A stretch of 64,000 nt of DNA from Luteolibacter sp. LG18. GTDB lineage: Bacteria; Verrucomicrobiota; Verrucomicrobiia; Verrucomicrobiales; Akkermansiaceae. The DNA lies in the NCBI RefSeq assembly GCF_036322585.1, contig NZ_AP024600.1, positions 5,208,001-5,272,000 on the forward strand, given 5' to 3'. Of this stretch, positions 62,101 to 64,000 are shown piece after piece (the first letter of the stretch is position 1; every line of letters starts with the position of its first letter). The translations under genes and the position numbers were made by a program. The notes under the pieces were generated by a model. That model had not been told where the DNA came from and ran no database searches. It saw nothing but the letters and a program-made list of their open reading frames with translations.

Positions 62101-64000
62101 GCCGGTGATCTTCACCGAGCCGCCATTGGCCGCGATCGGATTGGAGTTGGCGATGCGGTCATCGGTCACTAGTCCCGCAGTGCTCAGAGTCGATTCCGCA
62201 CCCAGCGTGAAGATGCCGCGTCCCGCATTTGGTGCCGGGTCCGGAGTCCCTGACGGCAGTGTGGCCGCCACATCCGGCGCGATGGTGTAAGTGGTGAAGG
62301 TCAGCGATCCGCCCGGCGCGATGATCGAAGCCGCAATGTTGATGTTCGCCCCCGCGAACGTCAGCGAACCTTTCGCCGTGGTGTGCAACGTGACGCTTTC
62401 CGGCACACGGATGGCGCCGTTGGGATTATTCACCGTGAGCGATCCGAATTCCAACGCCAGCTCCGGCGAGAGATACACGTTCGAGATCCGGTCCGCGGCC
62501 AGCGCTGCTGGATTACCGTTCGCGTCGACATTGAAAGCCGCCACCGCGTCCTGCACCACGCCATCCTGGAAGGTGATGTCCGGCAAAGTCGGGTAGGTGG
62601 TGAGGACGGTGTTGTTCGAGTAAGTCTGTGACTGGAATTTCAGCGTCAACGACGCGCCCTGCGGCAGCGCGCTGGTGGTGGCGGAATTCCGGACCTGGCT
62701 CGTGCCTACGATGGTGCTGCCTGTGAGCGTGCCATCCAACGCCATCGAGGGCGCGCTCACGGTAATGCTGCCGCCCGCCGCGCCCTGCACGTAACCTTCC
62801 TTGTAATAGGTGCCGGTGGGGGCCAGCGGATTGACGTATTTCTCGGTCACGCCCCACTTCGTGTGCACCACCGTCGCGCCACCGGTGTAGATCCCCTGAT
62901 AAACTTGGTCCGGCGATGCCTTGCCGATCTCCACGATCTTGCCGTTCGCGTCGACCAGGCGCGTGGTTTTCAAGGTCGCACCGGCGTAGTTCGTCGAGCC
63001 ACCGGAAACGTCCAGCACCGATCCATTCTGAAGAACCACCGATCCGCCCGCGGAAATATCGAGCGTACCGCCCGCGGCGGTGAGTTGACCGACCGTTCGC
63101 TCCACCAGCCCGGCATAACCGATGAGATCCGCCAGCGGCGTGCCGATCCAATCGCGGCCCTCATAGGTGCCGCTCACGCCGAGATCGACCGTGATGGTGT
63201 CGCCGCGCAATTCACCATCGCGCTGCACCGGCGCCACCGAAAGCTCAGAACCACGGAGCTGGAGCGTGATGAGATTGTCCGCCACCGAGGCCGCCACATC
63301 CTGTGAACCCGCGAGGTTGATGGTCCCGCCGCTGTCGAGATAGACTTGGCCGCCCGTGGCCAGGAAGGTGGAGGATGGCGGCGAGGTCGCGCCATTGAAA
63401 ACCCACGTGCCCGCCTTGATCGTGGCCAGCGCGTTCGGAGCGAGGATGATCGAGTCCGTTTCGAGATGAACGGTGAGGCCTTGGAGGTTGATCTGCGAAC
63501 GCAGCGCCAGTTCAGTGCCCGCCACCTTGTCGGTGCTGGCCCACTCCGGCAGGATGCGGGTGACGCTTCCCTCGCCCAGGGTGACGCTGCCGGTGTTCTT
63601 GTAAAGGAAGGGATTGCCGGTGGTGCTGTTGCTGGCGTCGTAGCCGGTGTTCGCCACCGCACCGTAGTTCGCCAGCAGGTCGATGCGGCCGTTCAGCGAA
63701 ACCGAGGTCGTGCTGTCGATCACGCCGTTCTGGCGCACGTCTTTGCCGGTGACCGTCGCGCTGCCACGCGCCACGGAAATGATGCCGTCGTTGGTCGCCA
63801 CGCCCGCGTATGGAGAAAGCGCGGACAATGAATCGGTGACCGCGCCGACATAGACGTCGAGACCGCGCAGCGAGGCGTCGTTGCTGTTGTGCGCCGCCAC
63901 TCCGACCTGGAGACCCGCCGCGAGCACGACCTGACCGGCGGTGGATTCGAGCGATCCCGAATTCGTCACGTTCGCACCAACGAGCATGATTCGGCCGCCA
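53107..64000 (-). CDS. Giant filamentous-haemagglutinin-like exoprotein, 5'-truncated
   Basis: The frame runs off the right edge (GGRIMLVGANVTNSGS at the limit), so at least 3630 residues are here and the N-terminal secretion domain is outside. The body is long stretches of beta-helix repeats (G-S-V-T-L, NAGxLTVS patterns), Ala/Gly/Ser/Thr-rich. The C-terminal part contains SIFANNDISIGIGRIFTLRG, then VEPGNVDLIAPEGFIDAG, a pattern of filamentous haemagglutinin family outer-membrane proteins (DUF3739). The protein ends with an acidic tail (GGDEEDDEDKTQAAR). These are two-partner secretion exoproteins; the partner transporter is not in the window. Around residues that map to 56520-57050 is an internal duplication. 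Likely an adhesin. Confidence 0.85.
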   Translation of the reverse strand, partial: GGRIMLVGANVTNSGSLESTAGQVVLAAGLQVGVAAHNSNDASLRGLDVYVGAVTDSLSALSPYAGVATNDGIISVARGSATVTGKDVRQNGVIDSTTSVSLNGRIDLLANYGAVANTGYDASNSTTGNPFLYKNTGSVTLGEGSVTRILPEWASTDKVAGTELALRSQINLQGLTVHLETDSIILAPNALATIKAGTWVFNGATSPPSSTFLATGGQVYLDSGGTINLAGSQDVAASVADNLITLQLRGSELSVAPVQRDGELRGDTITVDLGVSGTYEGRDWIGTPLADLIGYAGLVERTVGQLTAAGGTLDISAGGSVVLQNGSVLDVSGGSTNYAGATLKTTRLVDANGKIVEIGKASPDQVYQGIYTGGATVVHTKWGVTEKYVNPLAPTGTYYKEGYVQGAAGGSITVSAPSMALDGTLTGSTIVGTSQVRNSATTSALPQGASLTLKFQSQTYSNNTVLTTYPTLPDITFQDGVVQDAVAAFNVDANGNPAALAADRISNVYLSPELALEFGSLTVNNPNGAIRVPESVTLHTTAKGSLTFAGANINIAASIIAPGGSLTFTTYTIAPDVAATLPSGTPDPAPNAGRGIFTLGAESTLSTAGLVTDDRIANSNPIAANGGSVKITGYEVNLATGSAIDVSGGYVMTAKGTGKYGNAGSISITAGQDPGLKSVLGGSLSLGSTLKGFSGAQGGSLSITAPFVQIGGGALTAGSLMLLPEFFSQGGFTKFSLAGLGSVTNQGANAVPEVWVADGAVIAPRAKSFLVLPGNPGSLSLAVGENPDGLRQAVSLSLSAPGVDAREGGRLLAGDVVIGEGAVIRTEAGGNVSVTGNTVTVLGSIFAAGGTITVGGASNSTGLFGDDSQALVTTYLGTHSVISAAGTTVYTPDPYGRRIGKVFDGGTVKISGNLAAVSGSVIDVSGASAILDLDANTVSTGTKATTGIPGGLNTVATRLDSNGGTIVLAGGALLASDATLHANAGGGTALGGTLSVSSGHYYPAGVLPATGDVNLTVTQGGQFATGVVGIGHTVSAANGAGVFAVDAFTAGGFDSLTLGGTVKFQGPVTINARGEVTVSNSGVLYTTGETILNAAHVSLGQAFQTPVLPDAKTNVFGTGYAPTWGTGSLSVSAKLIDVGNLSLQGTGSAVLAADNGDIRGNGTLNLAGDLTLRAGQIYPTTASDFTIVAYDHLEGAVLKEGSITVQAFGRRQLPLSGGGDLSLYASHIQQSGVLRAPFGSITLGWDGAGTAPKDYLAGATLSLPVTKSLTLGAGSVTSVSAVDPLTGKGITIPYGYSPDGSKWIDPHGSDITAGGLPEKKIVLAGNGLTMEQGATVDLRGGGELYAYRWVSGLGGPVDILASLTSFAVIPSYQADYAPYAEFNSSSDSTSLIAGVDGYTNGTLKAGDRIYLSGSASLPAGYYTLLPARYALLPGAVLVTPVKDGGSTTITNADKSNIVSGYRYNDLNSERTVPTIQSRFEVATSSVVRARAQYEDFKASDFLKASALSLNLPVPTLTSDSGHLVFQATNTLVLAGSVLSASTVSGGHGSIIDIGTRQDTTITANGTGSGTVKLSAAVLNSFGAESLLIGGIRNGSVITTTGSSVTVDNAGAALVANDLILSATGALTLAADAEIRSTATTNTTPTNFSLSGDGALVRVSAGKGAEITRTGATTSLLPVLTVGARAKLSGGSLILDSTARTLLDGTADLAASTYVLGSGRISLQLDGAAVLPADSGLTLSNAALADFQGASSLKLLSYSTLDLYGSGQLGGNNLAQLELSAGSIRGIGQGAGTAVIRAGTLVLENTANAANTAAATATGAVEFRADTIQLGANQLAVNGYTNVTLAATRGVTGTGSGGFSTPGNLTISTPRVTGAAGAVRTIAAGGSLSLVSSGSLANAISGGLGSSLTLTGSTVDVNTAVQLRSGLLSLHATSGNVTIGGTLDVSGTRQVFGDTAKFTGGGDVVLTADNGNVTVSNGGRIDVSAPTGGGNAGSLTVSTPHGAFTSNGTLAAKGGSGGANGTFVLDTATLSSLASLSASLTQASFTGGQAIRVRNGDVTVDGITKAADFLLSVDQGSINVTGTIDASGTTGGSIRLAAHGDVTLSNGSRLTVAGQKFSDAGKGGDITLEAGTSLNGVAGTGWVDIQTGSALDLSVAAKVAGDASTVGSSAYNGQFSGKLHLRAPRASAGTDLNVRAINGTLTEASSILVEGYKVYDLADFGGIVNGVTGTISADGKSFLGAAGTTTAGYTAILGRLTANNAGLANNLVLAAGVELVNSLTPSNVTSSLAAANSTLVVATTGGSVLFPSGTGASLIRVSSAATVTSASGVVTTLAANATTTLAAGSTITLANGGTITYASGSGALAVSLVTGSSYTTGATNSVATVNTRGTVVTLNTAGTSKLTLAAGTKITFPVGTKAGATTVVSTTNKITASVAGTITSASGVVTTLSANTATAIDPGSTVTLSGAGAITFASGGTGGPVTVALASGSFTTTGATTITPPSRDIQLGTPNSTTADDWNLASTDFRFGAKSAPGVLTIRSTGNLVFNTALSDGFTPTLASTDTNWLWTARLSAQNTLLPVNEQSWSYRLASGADLTAADFGQVKALSALDVTSGNLILGRTSTNAAATGSNSATTASVIANRFQTIRTGSGNIEIHAGRSVQLMNQFATIYTAGTRVLDATLGGTFDLPNISQTTSGALGSAQQSYAVQYSMAGGDVVVKAQQDIERLTRNAANQLVADSQFQMPDNWLYRRGYIDPTTGTYGTGRFSDVTTTTWWVDFSNFFQGVGTLGGGDVTLEAGRDIHNVDAVVATNARMPKGTAVASRLVELGGGDLVVRAGRDIDAGVYYVERGHGQLSAGGDIHTNATRSVLSQSLASAASVYTQLPTTLFLGKGGFDVDARGNVLLGPVANPFLLPGGLNNSYWNKSYFSTYASDSYVHVSSLGGSVTLRESGTVVSGDTQGSASSLLLAWYTNKLLLSTTSASYTKPWLRLNETSVQPFGTLSSLLPGTVLATSYSGDINLVGNLILSPSATGTLELLAGGSINGLQPNGQVAPGGVTKTPWGVATVNVSDADPASIPGIASPFAYQAVVGTDSSGSASTTDTTVGYLDFLDRLFKESGATNGTNVVLQTKQALHGAGPLHKDDTSPLRLYAGSGDISGFTLYSPKAARITAGRDIADVAFYIQNVNAGDISVVTSGRDILPYSSSSQLRVSALATGNTVNDGSGPLAGDIQISGPGTLEVIAGRNLDLGLGTANADGTGTGITSIGNTRNPWLPFEGADLVVAAGLGSASALDGSSANFGAFITKYIDGPSGTEYLKAIGLTPAEFDGLSTEDQNLAALRVFYVILRNTGRDHNNPESPGYASYDTGKEAIATLFPGTTWDGDILTRGRDIRTTNGGDIGIFIPGGGLAMANTAIGNPLSPPGIVTESGGNISIFANNDISIGIGRIFTLRGGDEILWSSKGNIAAGSSSKTVKSAPPTRVLIDPQSGAVKTDLAGLATGGGIGVLATVKGVEPGNVDLIAPEGFIDAGDAGIRVTGNLNISAPQVLNAGNISVGGNSGGTPSVTAPSANLGGIAASNTAAATSAAVPTGTGAQTEAAAATENLPSIIVVEVIGYGGDEEDDEDKTQAAR
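56520..57050 (-). repeat. Internal ~100-residue duplication within the exoprotein gene
   Basis: The stretch SASGVVTTLAANATTTLAAG, then GGTITYASGSGALAVSLVTG, recurs as SASGVVTTLSANTATAIDPG, then GAITFASGG and VTVALASGSF. A third, partial unit lies between them (NTRGTVVTLNTAGTSKLTLA). This part is even richer in Thr and Ala than the rest. Confidence 0.65.

Noticed and set aside
63985..63987. ATG as the start of the exoprotein
   Set aside because: The frame continues upstream as GGRI before the Met, inside a typical haemagglutinin repeat; the true start is outside the window.

Overview
The window is about 64 kb of GC-rich chromosome, most likely from a member of Verrucomicrobiota close to Luteolibacter or Haloferula. 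The evidence is a Verru_Chthon cassette protein A, secreted lyases with autotransporter-type beta repeats and a C-terminal DPDGDG (thrombospondin-3-like) region, a GreA-type elongation factor fused to a long N-terminal part, and a wealth of polysaccharide-degrading genes. The genus-level guess is inference. I see no rRNA, CRISPR array, prophage or complete insertion sequence.

Layout. Bases 1-5321 form a glucuronate module: a GH115 alpha-glucuronidase (cut by the left edge), an SDR of the D-mannonate oxidoreductase type, a hexuronate-type MFS carrier, and a divergent XylR-like regulator. A soluble PAS-GAF-PAS hybrid histidine kinase follows. Bases 7973-20382 hold a GH95 enzyme and a three-gene set with two large secreted alginate-lyase-fold proteins around a 280-residue helical-repeat protein. 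Bases 20708-24047 carry a GH35 remnant, two tRNA-Gln genes, trpB, bioD and two small membrane-protein genes. A 1400-residue Calx-beta/beta-propeller protein follows; an 11-bp tandem duplication shifts its last 37 codons. Next come eno, the Gre fusion and an ECF sigma/TM protein/PDZ operon. Bases 34506-48264 contain a six-hairpin glycosidase, a nucleotide-binding-degenerate ABC exporter, small proteins, the Verru_Chthon protein with a coupled secreted partner, and a GH110 alpha-galactosidase. The right end has an L,D-transpeptidase, a lipoprotein, a pterin dehydratase, a second GH95 and more than 3600 codons of a filamentous-haemagglutinin-like exoprotein that runs off the window.

How it works together. 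The gene content suits a cell that strips uronic-acid, fucose and galactose decorations from plant or algal polymers outside the cytoplasm, imports uronate and feeds it to central metabolism, and shows adhesive or pilin-like proteins on its surface.

The most interesting non-coding signal is a set of dispersed palindromes. Several hairpins start with GTAG or GGAG, have stems whose sequence changes but stays paired, lie at or just after stop codons, and occur as facing pairs. This is the architecture of REP/BIME (REPIN) elements mobilised by RAYT transposases, here in at least two families. A separate set of intergenic inverted repeats is built from 7-bp units. Almost no start codon in the window has a Shine-Dalgarno sequence. 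All assignments come from reading the sequence; no database search was run.
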